NCBI GenBank assembly: GCA_025642065.1
Contig: JAODUP010000161.1
Location: 874,501-938,500 of the forward strand
Length of the DNA: 64,000 bases
Direction: 5' to 3'
From: Paralvinella palmiformis
Lineage: Eukaryota; Annelida; Polychaeta; Terebellida; Alvinellidae
Position numbers and translations under genes: made by a program. The notes below the pieces were generated by a model, which saw only the letters and a list, made by a program, of their open reading frames with translations, was not told the origin of the DNA and did not search any database. Position 1 is the first letter of the stretch. Each line of letters starts with the position of its first letter. Shown in pieces: positions 23,051 to 35,852 of the stretch.

Positions 23051-24949
23051 ATCTATAATAAATACAACCTGGATGTGAAAGTATCTCTCGGTTTAAAAGA
23101 AACACCTTCATAAATAATTCCATATTTTGTTTACTGACACAATACCCATACTCGGTGATACAGTGACTGGTTAAGACGTTAATTGTCAGCAGATTACCAG
23201 TTTAGACAAGTTTTATACGAATCAATAACACATTGGCGATGAGAAAAAGAATTATTCCATTTTGCGGGCAGATGGCGGTTTATTCTCGTATGGTTTCGTT
23301 TCTATAACAAGTAACGCGGTCTAGCAAAAGGTTTATTATCGGCATTTCTGTTGTGGATGCCTGCAATCCTATACCATCATCAACGCCCATGGGAGCATGT
23401 CATTCCCTGCTGCCACCATCTACACTTAACAGAGATACTGATGTCATGCCTGGTGTATGGACACTATACCTGTCACACACACCAACATCGTGACAGTGTA
23501 TTATGACAATCAAAAAGAAGGATGGCTAGCCGAGCTTTTGCCGACATAACCTTGTCAATACTGACGCGCACCACATAGATCATGACCTTAATGTTAAAAG
23601 TATTGTTGAGTGTCATAATAAATATGACGCGACATAGTGTGGCTTGATTAATATTTTAAAACAGTTATATTTTGTGTATGACTTATAGTATTAGTTATAA
23701 CAAGGTTCTATATGAATGATTTATAAATAAGTTATACTATCCCCCCCCCCGTACCGCTTGAAGTAGACAATGGCATCTATGTCTAGGTATCCAATTTATC
23801 TTAGTGTTGCACATTACTCATATAAGTTTGGGATTTATCCCAAAATGATACATATTAAAAAAACAGATGACAACTGTAATAGAGAAAAAATGCTTTGTTA
23901 CTTATCCTGATTGGTTTTTCAAGTAATTATCAGTTATTAAGTAACTTTTCAACTGACTGTTTCACATACAAAATGAACAAAAAGATTTTCTATGGACCTT
24001 CAATGACAGAACATCAAAGACAAAATACAATGAATCACACCAATTAATGGGATTTTAATGCCGCAGAAAATAAAATAACGAGTCTTCCAGGAGAAATAAT
24101 AAATTTCAAGAAGTTGATTTAATCAAACTAAATTACAAGGAATTTCAATGTGCATCCAAAAATTCTGTCTTGGTTAGGTAACACTACTGAGTATTAAAAT
24201 TAAGGCTACATCCTGCATCGATGTCTTGGTTCTTGTCAATAAAGATGTATTTATTGTGTGACATCAGTGTAAAAAGCGACATCAGCATGTCATATGGTGA
24301 CATTGGTATGTCATATAGTGACATCAAGCATGTGTGCCTTGGAACACCTTAATACCATTATAAAAGCCAACACATCAAAGGTTCAGTTATTTCTTGTGAG
24401 AACTATCTTAGTTTGGTCTAGTCATGCCCTTATCATAATTCCTTCTCCAAACATGTGGGCATCATTGTCACTTAATGACGCCATGATCAATGAGGTGACA
24501 GAAAATGGTATTATAAAGACAGTAACATAACAATGAAGTTTCCAGCTATTAAGTATAGGCATCTCAGAAATTAGTGTTAATATCCTAAGAACTATAATAC
24601 CAAATAGAATCCATCACCTGGTAATCATATCTCATTATTCAGAATAATTAGTGTTAACTGACTGTATATGTCATATCTAACTGAAAGTGACAAGTTTCAT
24701 AGAGAATCTTAACACTTGACCATCAACAAACTCTCACACACCATTATTAAGTCTATTTTAATATCATTAATATTATTACAATATAATGCCAAACATGATC
24801 TGAACCATTCCATTATACGGTATTATGTCATCTTAAACAACGTGTTTGCGCCTGTTCATCACCAAACACAGAATTCTCTAAACATACAAGAACCATGCTA
24901 CTAGACGATTTAGGATATTATAATATCAACCGGAGGCTTCCTTTAGAAC
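23051..24949. other. AT-rich non-coding stretch
   Basis: A C run of about 10 occurs at about 23,742-23,751. No gene, SINE or microsatellite of note. Confidence 0.45.
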
Positions 24950-25135
24950 CATTTAACAGTTCAAGAAGTCTCCATAGGTAGTGTGGCTGGCCACAGATCT
25001 CTAGCATTGGGATTCAAATCCCCTAACTGCTAATGTCTGAAGAACGTTTCATCTTACAGTTAAACCCATTACTCTGGAGATTCCTAAGGCCCATTTAGCC
25101 TACCATAAACTGACCACGACCTAACAGTTATAATT
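24950..25135 (+). mobile_element. Old copy of the ATC-tailed tRNA-SINE
   Basis: In plus orientation, a tRNA-like head at about 24,968-25,035 (box B-like GGATTCAAATCCCC) is followed by the family body: AACGTTTCATCTTACAG, CATTACTCTGGAGATTCCTAAG, GCCCATTTAGCCTACC and CTGACCACGACC. Diverged, with no clear target duplication. Confidence 0.7.
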
Positions 25136-25388
25136 CCACAATGTATTCCTAATATCATATTCTAACAGTCCTACGCTATTAAAAAGGTAACTGTCTGTCG
25201 ATGTTTGGTGAAGCATATAATCATAAATAGTGATTTGAGGTTAGTCATAATTTTCTAACCTCATAAATTAATAATTGTCATATAGTTTTAACGTATTAGT
25301 GTGAGGCTCAGATGGCAGGTTAATATCTCTAATGATTTCCATTAACGTTTACATTATAGTTATTTGCCCAATTTACTGTAACTGTCCA

Positions 25389-25636
25389 ACACACACACAC
25401 ACACACACACATACACACACATACACAGTGATGTTTACCATGAAAATATCTGTTGTTTGGGGATTTTCTTCTTTTTGTAAACAAGGAACATATTCATGAT
25501 TTACCCATTGAGAAGTCACACACACACACACACACACACACACAGTGATGTTTACCATGAAAATATCTGTTGTTTGGGGGTTTTCTTCTTTTTGTAAACA
25601 AGGAACATATTCACGATTTACCCATTGAGAAGTCCT
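25389..25636. repeat. Tandem duplication of a ~117-base segment with (CA)n arrays
   Basis: A ~93-base unique segment starting CAGTGATGTTTACCATG occurs at 25,426 and again at 25,543 with only about two mismatches. A CA array precedes each copy. High similarity suggests a recent unequal exchange or replication slip anchored in the CA arrays. Confidence 0.9.
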
Positions 25637-26449
25637 TTTCCTATCCAGTATTCAAATACAATAATATGGTCTCAGCCAGATACTCAGATAGGCTCAATAT
25701 CACTGTATTATCCATGATATTATTACATGACCAAATGAAATATTCAAAATCTACCCGCTTTTTTTCTCTGTTTACAGAATGCCAGGTAAACATCAAGCCA
25801 TCACCAACATATTGTTGCTCGGTTAGCGACTCGGGCTACACACAGTAGAGCCATTGTTATTGGATGCTGTTCACTTGGATGAGTATGAATAACCTCCATC
25901 AGATATGGAGGTGAATACCTGAGATGAGCCAACAACACGACAGGAGAAACCGAATGGGAACACCCGAGATAAAACTACTCAGTTCAGAACAGATCTATAA
26001 ACAGGATTACACAAAGGGCTGTCAATTGAATAGCGACAATCGTTCATACCTGTCCTGATACAATCGCGAATAGTGGGAGTCTGAAGTTATCCCTAAGTAT
26101 CATCTATCGTCTAATGAACTATCGTGATTCCACCTCCCCCCCACGGGAGGGGGGGGGGGAATAAACTGATGGTTTCACATCATATGGATTCACATGTTAT
26201 GAGTTCACATTACAAAGGATGGGATTTAAATTATACTTATCCTAATTAAAACAGTTCTTAAGTATCAAATGTGAACCACCATCAACCTGACTACGATTAA
26301 TTGCCTTACTAACTGATAAACAACGTTCTAACAAATTGTTTACTATTCGCATAACTCAATGATTGCGTTGTAAGTTCCTGTAACTGTCACTGAAGTAGCA
26401 CTCCATTTATACATACGGTTACTTTAAAAAACACACAGACCTTTATTTA
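25637..26449. other. Non-coding stretch with a C/G foldback tract
   Basis: At about 26,131-26,160 a C-rich run is followed immediately by a G-rich run and could form a hairpin or quadruplex. Nothing else recognised. Confidence 0.4.
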
Positions 26450-27250
26450 AACAGACCAGAAATATCCACCGAAAGACGCTAAAGCATCCAGCTACGACGA
26501 CGCCAATATTCAGAAAATGTTCAGGAACCATAACAATATGCCACAAACAGGCCGCCTTCTAACTCCATTATAACCGTAGATTAGCGAACATTACTACAGA
26601 GCGTACTCATAAATAAACGATGCTGCTCAAATCCCCGCTGTTTGGACACGGCGCTTCCTCGGTGACGCGAATGCAAAATGATTATCCAAGCCGCGGCGCT
26701 CGAACTGACGAACAAAACCCAATTTTAATCATCCATTCTAAATCATATCCATCGGCACCGACAGGCCACTTCCTAGAACGCGATGGGATCTATTTGCAAT
26801 GCAAATCATCATTTTCACGTCATTCACGCGCCGAGTTTCTCAGGTAGACAATTGCCAACGAGAAGACGGAAGATGACGAGGATGGAGGAGAGAGAGAGCT
26901 TTCCAACAGACTGGTGGGTAGTTATTGTCATATAGCCGCTTCACTCGGTGGCCGCGGTGGTATGGGATGGGCCCTCTCTCCCCATTGGACGGGGTAATTA
27001 TCATTCATGCGGCGATGCCAACAGGAAGAGAGACGACGGTGGTAGCCTGGCACATTGACGGCGCGACGGCTGATAAATTGTTGGGGCGGGCCAGCAGGAT
27101 ATAACCCACTTTGGGTGTTTGTTTTACGTGATGGATCAGCCACACACCGACCGATAGCTGAACTGTGCCCACAACTAACTGTCTGATGTGCAAGGCTTGA
27201 ACAGCCCGAGAGACAACCTTAACAGCACTCAGTCGGTGTGGCCCGGCCCA
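26450..27250. other. GC-richer island, possible regulatory region
   Basis: The block is rich in CpG and short motifs and of higher complexity than its flanks. Open frames on both strands (plus 26,620-26,847; minus 26,928-27,143 and 27,005-27,193) have no recognised product. It contains the POU-type palindrome at 26,792. A conserved non-coding element or a CpG-rich promoter would look like this. Confidence 0.3.
26792..26806. promoter_or_regulatory. Octamer-type palindrome ATTTGCAATGCAAAT
   Basis: A 15-base palindrome around a central A contains the POU/octamer site ATGCAAAT and its near mirror ATTTGCAA. It sits within a GC-richer island. Only the motif is seen, and function is inferred. Confidence 0.35.
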
Positions 27251-27774
27251 CTGGCTGCTGCCGGCTTAAAACTAATTTTAAAAAACACGACCACACCAAA
27301 GCAGTACACCAAAACCCAATTATGCCAATAAACTGGTCCCGATAACGTGAATACCATTACCACACAAATAAACATGATAGGTAATGGCTTGGTTTGAATG
27401 AAATCGCTCTGGCAAATTGATGTTGGCCCTTTAACTGACATGTGACTGGGAAAAATAATACGCTCCACACCTGTGAAGGAGCAGGCCTGTCTAATGCCGA
27501 CATAGAACAGTTGTGCCACGTAAACGTGTTACCACGTGTGATGTTCTGGTTCCCATGTTAAACATATCACAAAGTCATGTAAATGTTGATGGTAATAGTC
27601 ACAGGTGTTACCTTACCTTAACACACACGCGCGGGTTTATATATATATATGTGTGTGTGTCAATAAACTGAACTTCTATGGACGCTGATGTATCAGCCAA
27701 TTAGCCAAGGTTTCAGACAATAAGTTTTCTTCATATAACTAATAGGCGTCATTATGAAGAACTGATTTTCAAGT

Positions 27775-27806
<32 letters not shown>

Positions 27807-29090
27807 CGTGTGATAAAATATCTATAAATGCAACACTGCTCAGTAAAACTATTGTCAAATGAGAAAATCAGTATTCACATCAGCCATGACGAAACCTAAA
27901 CTGGACAAACACTGAGTTAGGTCACAATGTGCACATATAATCATTATCTATACACAAGCTAATTAGTGTCATTAAAATCACCCATCACCCAGGCAGTTTT
28001 ATCCGAACACGGAGCCGCCAGCTAAGGTTAAGTTTACTTTATTGATGTCCAAAGTGTTTTCATCAATTGTAATCATGTTGTCAGGATGTAATCAATATGA
28101 TTAAAGAGCGAGTAATCCCCTTCCCTTACAGCGTCCTCTCTCCTGGTGCTACTTTTAAAACCCTCTGCCAACCGAGAGTTTGTGAAGCCGAAGGAGCTCT
28201 TATTTATCAGCGTTATGTGATAAACAAAACTAACAATCCTTGGCCTGACTGACGGCCAGCGGGGAGGGGTTAAAGAGGGACACCGTGAAAGAAGTTAGAA
28301 CAGGGATAAGTCAACTCCACACGCACACACACCAACATAGTCCATTGGATACAGTAAAAGCGATGCTCATCTGATCTCACACATTACAACAAAAAGCTGT
28401 TCAATCTATCCTATGACAAAATCTTGGGACTCATTAACAACATCTACGTGACATCACCACAGTATCTTTAATATGATGCATCTTGAAAACGAAGGCCTTT
28501 TCAATTAACCTTAAAACGCAGCTCTGTCCAGTCAGTTTCTCTAATGAGACATTTTAACACGTTTCATTGATCACAGTCTCCTCCTAGCTGAGCTGACGAC
28601 AAAAAGTTCGCCCCACAGCCAGCTGAGACCGGAGCAACACGAGGATCTACTCGCTAGGCCTCTGACCGGTGTTTTATGATCCTGATCTGTGCATCCGGAT
28701 CTCACGGAATCCTGCTGTCTGTGGAGCAATGTCTGCTGAAGGTCTTGTGAAAAGAGACCACAATTAGGGAATTATATATGATTACAAACGTGACATTAAT
28801 GAGGGAATTGTGCTATTGATCTGTTCTGAGAAAGATTGAGCCGGGTAGACATTTGGCTTACTGAGTGTTATAACATCAATAGTGTCTGGTAATCCTCTAC
28901 ATAACAGGTGCAATTGTGTGTGCGCGCGCAATGTATGAAAATGCACTGGGATAGATAACTTCTGTGTCTACAAGCATGCATGCTACAGCAAAAGTTGTTA
29001 TTTTGCATTTTATCCTTTAATAAATAATTTGTGCTATCAAATATTGTATTCTTTATGCTACTTTATTTTCACACAACTCTAAGACCAACT
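27251..29090. other. Non-coding stretch with small microsatellites
   Basis: There is a TA/TG run at about 27,638-27,660 and a TC run at about 27,777-27,800. The stretch 28,000-28,300 is of balanced composition with a TGTAATCAATATGATTAAAG block and could be conserved non-coding DNA, but I see no proof. Confidence 0.4.
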
Positions 29091-29162
29091 ACAGACACAC
29101 ACACACACACACAGTGAGAGAGAGAGAGAAAGAATGTCACACACACAGAGAGAGAGAGAAGG
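29091..29162. repeat. (CA)n and (GA)n microsatellites
   Basis: A CA run is followed by two GA runs separated by a short CA-containing spacer. Confidence 0.95.
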
Positions 29163-30059
29163 TGGAATACTCAAAGCAATTGGAAAATCTTTATCCCACA
29201 CTTAGGACCAATATCCTATCCAACCTTTCAATATGTCCCATGTTATTACCCATCACCACATAGTATCAGTTCTTAAATAAACAAACTCTATGCTCCATCT
29301 ACAGCAATTCAAATGGCAGCCCTACCGAATGACGCTAAAGTCACAATCAATACACAAGATCATTGCTCCACATGATAACAGAATCCTCAGACATGAAAGC
29401 AGTAACATGAACCAATTATATTCTTCCAGGTTCACTTGGTATTGATCTGTACCATGGTTGGTCAAATCCATGAAAAATACACTATTTAAGTCACATGACG
29501 ACATGTTAGTCACGTGACGACGTCTAGGTTAAATGACAACATGGGCTAATAACATCAGACATTACGGATGATGACATAAACATGGGTAAAGGATGCTAAC
29601 ACAGTTTGGGAGGGGGGGGGCTAATATCTAATATGCTAGTGTGTGGAGAAATACCTGTGTCAATGGTCACTAGAAACACACACAGCTGATGCTAGTATGG
29701 AAAAGCTGTTAGCCTTAAGAGATGTAGAATTCTTAACATCACACCTGCTGTAAAATGTTAACTGATTGACATCTGTCAGGTAATTATCACGTTCAGTCAG
29801 ACACCCAAATATAGCCTGACATCTATATATATATATATATATGTCTACTGCATGACTTTCTAATGTTAAACAGGACATATGGGGAGAAATCCAACAAGTA
29901 GCCAAATGCCAGTATGCAGCAATATGTCAGTGGTTTGTGAATTGTGTGTGTCTGTATGCCTACAGCAAGAACTGTAACCCACAATAGCCACTAAAACATT
30001 CATACAAGGCATATAATAGCCAACTTTGGTAAATCTCTATACAGATTATACAGAATCGA
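29163..30059. other. Non-coding stretch with a palindromic E-box
   Basis: A second GTCACGTGAC palindrome lies at 29,509-29,518, inside a short imperfect repeat with GTCACATGACGACATG just upstream. A G run occurs near 29,611 and a TA run at about 29,822-29,842. No gene recognised. Confidence 0.4.
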
Positions 30060-30245
30060 TATTGTTATTAATATAGTATGACATGCCCACAACTTGAGTT
30101 GTTCGGCATTGGTGCTGGTCATATTTGGGACATCATAGCTAATCAGTGACTGCTGAGGGAAACATCCCATAAATTCTACCCCACAACCTGGAAGTTTGCA
30201 GTACAATCTGCTAATCACTGCACCGCTGGAAGACTCCACGCATAA
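30060..30245 (-). mobile_element. Second tRNA-derived SINE family, uninterrupted copy
   Basis: On the minus strand a tRNA-like head (AGCGGTGCAGTGATTAGCAG, then AACTTCCAGGTTGTGGGG) is followed by a body ending in the complement of GTTGTTCGGCATTGGTGCTGG. The same blocks occur, split by a DNA element, at 32,840-33,245. The junction AGGGAAACAT in this copy is the unoccupied equivalent of that insertion site. Confidence 0.65.
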
Positions 30246-31779
30246 AACGAGACTATGTTAATGGAAAAAGTTAGGACAAAACACACAAGTCTGAAAATAA
30301 TTTTGCAACTTCATTACAAACTGTTATGTTTATATTGTTTCATTATCTTGAAGATGAACAAAACAAAATTGTGAAGAGATCATTTAAAAAACCCACAACA
30401 GCCACCAAAAAAAGGGCGTGATATCCTGAAAGGTAATAGTCAAAAACGATATTCGATAAACCAGAGTTGCAGAATAATTCCCTAGCGAAGTACAAGGTAC
30501 TCTGTGTATCGTCCTGGATACAAAATATACCTGGAACGTATGATAATGACAACCTTATGATGATCCACTTAATAACAAATTATAACATTAACATTTACTT
30601 CACACCAGCAGAAATTAATAGAGAATTAGTACAGTACTTGAGGCCTGGGTTTGGACTCAAACTTAAATTAGAAATCCCTAATTTGTAAACATTTATCCAG
30701 AATTCAGATAATTATACTTACCATTCAGAAAATAGATTACATTATCAGTAGCAGAATATGTCGGCTATTGGATCTTAATTCATGGTGTATCAAATTATTA
30801 TTTTATCAATAATGGCATCTTAGAAATTCATGCCATTCTAAATCTAATTCTTCATGTGTATCTTAGTGAAGTGTGTGTAAATTTGTGGGCCATTATAATG
30901 GCTCCTGAGATAAATAATATTAATAACAAAACTTATATTTGGACACTTAATCCTCGAAAACAATGGAGGCCAATGGTGAACCTTTAAGTACAGGAGTTGG
31001 GCAAACTCATAGCCCAGATACAGTGCAAAGTTCACCAACAAATGATCAGATGGAGTGGAAACTTAGAAAGGATTTATAAGCAAGTCTGAAAAGTTTAACC
31101 TGGTTCAAACTAGTGAAATCTAATTATCCAATTGCAAACAGGACCATGTAATTTCAGTCATTTAAAATTAAATTACTAAAAACGTATATGAAATCCTCAA
31201 TACATGTTGTTAAATTTCAAAAACAGGTCCTGCAGCATTGAATATGGCTCCCATAACAATTATAATGGGAATCAATCATATATAATTATTATTAAAAATA
31301 TTGGAGTAAGAAAAATAAATGTAGGCCTATCGAAGTTTTAAAATGTCATTCAGGAAAATCAACATAGTTCTATATATCTGTCTGCTAATTACAATTATTG
31401 AAGCAGTTTTTCAGTTATGTTTTAAGTTTAGATCAGACAAAAGTCTCATCTGAAAGATGATGGTACATGAAATTCCTGTTTTATTTTAAATATTTGAACA
31501 TAAAACTGGCAAAAGCATACTGGCAAAATAGTGAACAGGCTACATGGAACATAAATATCCTGTTTCTCAACAGATTTATATGAATCATAAAATTGCTATA
31601 CAATTAATGATAATTTCTCTTCCCTTTTAGTTTTAAACCATGTTTTTTTTCAATTGTAAATAATGAATAGTTTGGGAAAATTTTTAGGAAGTGAACAACT
31701 TAAATGTCATTCAGTATATCTCATCTTGGGAATGTAACCTACAGTAACTAATTATTGTGTGAATATTATATTTCTCCAG
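30246..31779. other. AT-rich non-coding stretch
   Basis: No recognised gene or repeat. The short frames present are AT-rich and without domains. Confidence 0.45.
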
Positions 31780-31996
31780 GTATTGTATGAAAGATGATGA
31801 TTGATTGATGTTTTATGGCCACTTTTGTGCAAGAGGTAGGCTAAATGGACCGAGCAACCTCCAAAGGTAATGAGGCGACGTCAAAGACGAAACAACCTTC
31901 AGCTATGCCCACGCCGGGATTCGAACACGGGTGGTAATGATCTGTGGTCCAGCACGCTACCGCTAGACCACGGAGGCGCCCGTATTGTATGAAAGA
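31780..31996 (-). mobile_element. Full-length ATC-tailed tRNA-SINE with perfect 15-bp target duplication
   Basis: The insert 31,795-31,981 is in minus orientation. Its head is tRNA-like, with box A TGGTCTAGCGG and box B GTTCGAATCCC. A ~110-base body follows, ending in an ATCA/ATC-repeat tail (plus strand GATGATGATTGATTGATG). GTATTGTATGAAAGA flanks it exactly at 31,780-31,794 and 31,982-31,996. Well-preserved boxes and a perfect duplication suggest a relatively recent insertion. It is SINE-derived and not a tRNA gene. Confidence 0.92.
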
Positions 31997-32839
31997 CAGA
32001 TAGATACAATTATTTATATATATAATCACACATACCTGCCTTAAAAGATCAATCTTAATTCCATATTAGGTGATCAATAAATACAGATGGTATATAATAT
32101 ATATAGAGAGAGAGAAGTGGAGGGAGAAAATGTAAAATTTACGATTAAACAAACCAAAATAAATCAACAACTCGACGCAGCTACCAGCTGACCTCTTAAC
32201 AACCATTAATACGCCAGAAAAGTGCTTATTGGCAGATTTGACAAACCATTACTGGCTGAGTAAACTTGAACAGTTGCGTTAACATATGGTCCAATCATGT
32301 GTCAGAGTAATGTTGAAAAATGATCTATACAAACAACAGCTGCAGTCAATGGCTAACTTAAATACACTGTTGATGGAAAAACCAGAAAAATCAATTGAAA
32401 TCTCAAGTCTCACCTAAAATGCCACCAGCTACAACTTGATAGATCATCTGACTGAACAGATTAAGATACCATCACTAATCTTACTCAGCTCAATACATAA
32501 TGTCAACATAGACAGGAAAATAGTATACAACAAGAATTCTTTATTGTTGACTTATACGATGAAAAAGAGACTTACTGAAATGGAATACTGATCCTCTCTT
32601 AATATAAAATTGTCAACTAAAACTTTAGAGGCATAAGATTTTATCATTTGATAATTTTACATTCAGCAATCTTGCAGCTAGGCAGTTTATCAACAAAATA
32701 GCTGTATCTGTACAGGTTTTTTCATTATAATTTATCGCCTAGCTAATTCAACAACGTAGGTTAAAGGAATTAGCATGACCTCATCTTCAGCAATTGTTCA
32801 GGAATAAAATAAATTCCATTGCTAATATATATTTCACAT
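31997..32839. other. AT-rich non-coding stretch
   Basis: Nothing recognised beyond a short TA/GA run near 32,090-32,115. Confidence 0.45.
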
Positions 32840-33245
32840 CAGTCAGTTGAGTTGTTCAGCAATGATGATGGTCACACATAGTCAAAAACTTCATTCCCAG
32901 GGCAGACATGTGGTCAATTCTAATTCCTCAAATCTACACCCAATTGATCAATTCCAATTTTTACCATGAGTTGGTACTCCGAGAATTTACTTGGAATATC
33001 TACTCTGAGTAGTTTATATTCCAAGTAGGATTATCACGGAAGAAATATTTCTGAAATTAAAAATTTAAATGGTAAATTAATTCATGGATTTCTTTTGTAG
33101 GAAACTTCAATTCCAATTTATCAATTCCAAAATTGACCCCATGTCTGTCCCAGGAAAACATATATAGCACAAACCCAGATTTATAAGCACAAACTGAAGG
33201 TTTGCTGCACACTAACCACTGTGCCATCAGATGCTTCTTAGATGT
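32840..33245 (-). mobile_element. Second SINE family, copy split by a hAT-like MITE
   Basis: On the minus strand the head lies at about 33,150-33,245 (TGGCACAGTGGTTAGTGTGC, then AACCTTCAGTTTGTG). The distal body (complement of GTTGTTCAGCAATGATGATGGTC) lies at about 32,845-32,890. A 245-base element separates the two halves. The 75-codon minus-strand frame here is not a gene. Confidence 0.65.
32895..33155. mobile_element. hAT-like MITE, 245 bp, with 8-bp target duplication
   Basis: The element 32,903-33,147 begins CAGACATGTGGTCAATT and ends AATTGACCCCATGTCTG, giving inverted ends of 17 bases with one mismatch. It is flanked by TCCCAGGG (32,895-32,902) and TCCCAGGA (33,148-33,155), 7 of 8 identical. 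CAG ends with an 8-base duplication point to the hAT superfamily. The interior repeats TCAATTCCAATT and contains a back-to-back ACTTGGAATA/TATTCCAAGT pair. It encodes no protein, so it would depend on a transposase made elsewhere. Confidence 0.8.
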
Positions 33246-34302
33246 AATGGGCATGCTTTTATTTATATGAACATATTTTAGCAAAACTCACAACTGTTGA
33301 CTGTTTTATGGGTAAATATTACAACGCATGGGTGTATATATATATTAGTTAGTAAAGCATAATATATACACAACCCTGAATAAACAGCCATCATAGGAGT
33401 ATTACTATTAGTGTATGTTGAAAATACACAAACTAAGAATAGATGTAATATATATAAATATTCTATATAAATGATCTGATAAAATGTATACCTTATGCCA
33501 CAAACACACACAAATTTTCACACATAAGAGCAACAGCCTACAATAAACACAACTTATTTAAAGCAAATGAAGTATTCCTTTAATTGATGTGACCTATATG
33601 AAATCATTCACCGAGTCCGGCATCAAACAAACAATATGCTAACTTGTCAGAGAACTAGACTACCTCAAAGATTATAAACATCAGTAGTGAAGGCCAGAAG
33701 TCAACATCCAATTCATCAAATGATATCATTTCTGTTGCAAGAATCGCTAAACTATGATGGATTACAAAGGCAGGTTTGGTATTTACAGGAACACTCCATT
33801 ACCAGAATGACAGAAGTTCATCTACATCTGACACGAGCAATATCTTTAACAAGATGACAGCAAACGTGAGTAACTGGGTAACAAACTCTTCTTCTTATTT
33901 CATGTTCAGTGGGTCTATACACAGACACAAGCTAGTACTATATAACCATATAATTATTTCAAACTCAGTGATAACATTTAGCTTTATATCTATAGATTAT
34001 ATACACAATGCAATATTCATAGGCCTGTATTTAGGAGACCTCCATCCCTCAAGAATGATACACAGTGATGAGGGATATAACATCACTCCTTCAATTCAAG
34101 GAGAATTGACTGGAGGCATAAAATGACACCCACCCCAAAAACATAACCACTTCTGCTGGTAGGCAAAAACTGTCTTCTGAAAGTTCAACATCCAGTGCTG
34201 TGCTCCATGCTGTGCTGATTGAATAAAAACAGGCTGTCAAGAGATATACTCTACAGTCTCTACCGCACTGCTTTTTTTTTTGGAGAAACTTAAAATTTAA
34301 AG
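33246..34302. other. Non-coding stretch
   Basis: A 116-codon plus-strand frame at 33,776-34,126 is Ser/Thr/Ile-rich without a recognised domain. I do not call it a gene. Nothing else recognised. Confidence 0.4.
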
Positions 34303-34509
34303 TAACTGGATTATATGATGATGTTTGGTGTTTTATGGCCATTTTTGTGCACATGCTAAATGGGCCGAGGACCTCCAAAGGTAATGAAGCGAAGTCAAAG
34401 ATGAAACACCCTTCAGATATGCCCATGCTGAGATTCGAACATAGTGGTAGTGATCTGTGATCCAACACGCTACCGTTATACCACGGACGTGCCCCTAACT
34501 GGAATATAT
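34303..34509 (-). mobile_element. Full-length ATC-tailed tRNA-SINE with 14-bp target duplication
   Basis: The insert 34,317-34,495 has the same block order as the 31.8-kb copy: tail GATGATGTTTGGTGTTTTATGGCC, GACCTCCAAAGGTAATGAAGC, AAAGATGAAACACCCTTCAG and a tRNA head with a decayed box A. The flanks TAACTGGATTATAT and TAACTGGAATATAT differ at one position. The 147-codon minus-strand frame that crosses it is fortuitous. Confidence 0.9.
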
Positions 34510-35748
34510 ATGCAAAATACATTGTAATATTCAACCTGGCTCTAGTCTAAGAAGTCAATGCAAGAGTATCATTCTATTAGTATAACAAAACTTCATTAAA
34601 GGGTCACAAACCTTTGAAACAGAAACTCTAGTCTAACTCTAAGCCAGTTGTACGATGACAGTTGACTTAAATTATTAGTAGCTCTCACATTTAAAGCAGA
34701 ACGTCATCAATTTAAAACATTACAAACCAATTGAATATCGTTACTAGAGTCTAGTAGTACGGTATATCAGACTCTAAATAAGTTAATAATTAATACATTA
34801 TCAATAACATCTGTATCATTTCTAATTACGATCGCCTCTAAAGATGATATCCAAATAGCCTATGATATGCTTAACAGCAGAATGTCAACGGACGTAAGTC
34901 CACGTAGTTTCACTGACTCAATCAACACTAGTTATAATAAAACTCCAACGGCGAGTATCGTCTCGTGTCATCTAACCCGTGACGTACTCAGTCAGTCAGT
35001 CAGTGGGTGAAGAGTAAACATTACATTGGATCTACTTCAGCGTGGCTAGAAACACACACCCAAAGTGACGACTGTGACTCACACATCCCTGACACGAGGT
35101 CACATACCTTATAAAAAGTTACTGGATAACGCGGTGAAGCATTGAAACTTCCACTTACTTGGGTACATGTCAACATATCCCACTTTATCAAGTTACTTCC
35201 TTATAAAGTATACACCTGCTTGCGGTATCCCAAAACGGAAGTTTGCCGTCTTTTGATGACGTAGCTGGCTGGTGGCGACTCCAAGCGAATATGGTTGTAA
35301 GCAAACAAAGGAAACGATCATTATTTGTAGCGCTATGACTAAGCTAGTGCTATGACGCCCTTAATTGGTAGCTAGCAACGGACGGAGCAAATATAATCAT
35401 ATACAAATTAAAAACGATCATATTAGTTAATTTAATAAAGTCGTCTTTATTTCAGAAATTACACCCAACTCATCTTTTTCCCAAACAGGTTAAACAACAC
35501 ATACAAAATTACTTTCTCTTTTTTAAAGAGGGTACATCTAATAATGTAAATATTTGTTGACTCTAAGTCTAATGAATTAATCATTTACTGGCTACAATAA
35601 AAAAAATTGTTATGGGGATTTATCATTTTAATAATTCCTTGGTGAAGTTTTAACCATATTCAGCAAAAACATTGAATATTAACCACCTAAATATATTTCC
35701 GATTCTTTGCCTAGGAAATTTATTTTTATGTGTATATAATACACACAC

Positions 35749-35781
<33 letters not shown>

Positions 35782-35812
35782 GTTTTAAAACACTAAGACA
35801 TTATCAAATCCC

Positions 35813-35852
<40 letters not shown>

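Noticed and set aside
31900..31981. tRNA gene on the minus strand
   Set aside because: The sequence is repeated at 34.4 and 43.95 kb with the same downstream body and target duplications, so it is a SINE head.
33776..34126. 116-codon plus-strand frame
   Set aside because: Composition follows the AT-rich DNA, there is no domain, and no splice or start context supports it.
34091..34534. 147-codon minus-strand frame
   Set aside because: It runs through a SINE with clear target duplications. The text in the middle is translated SINE.
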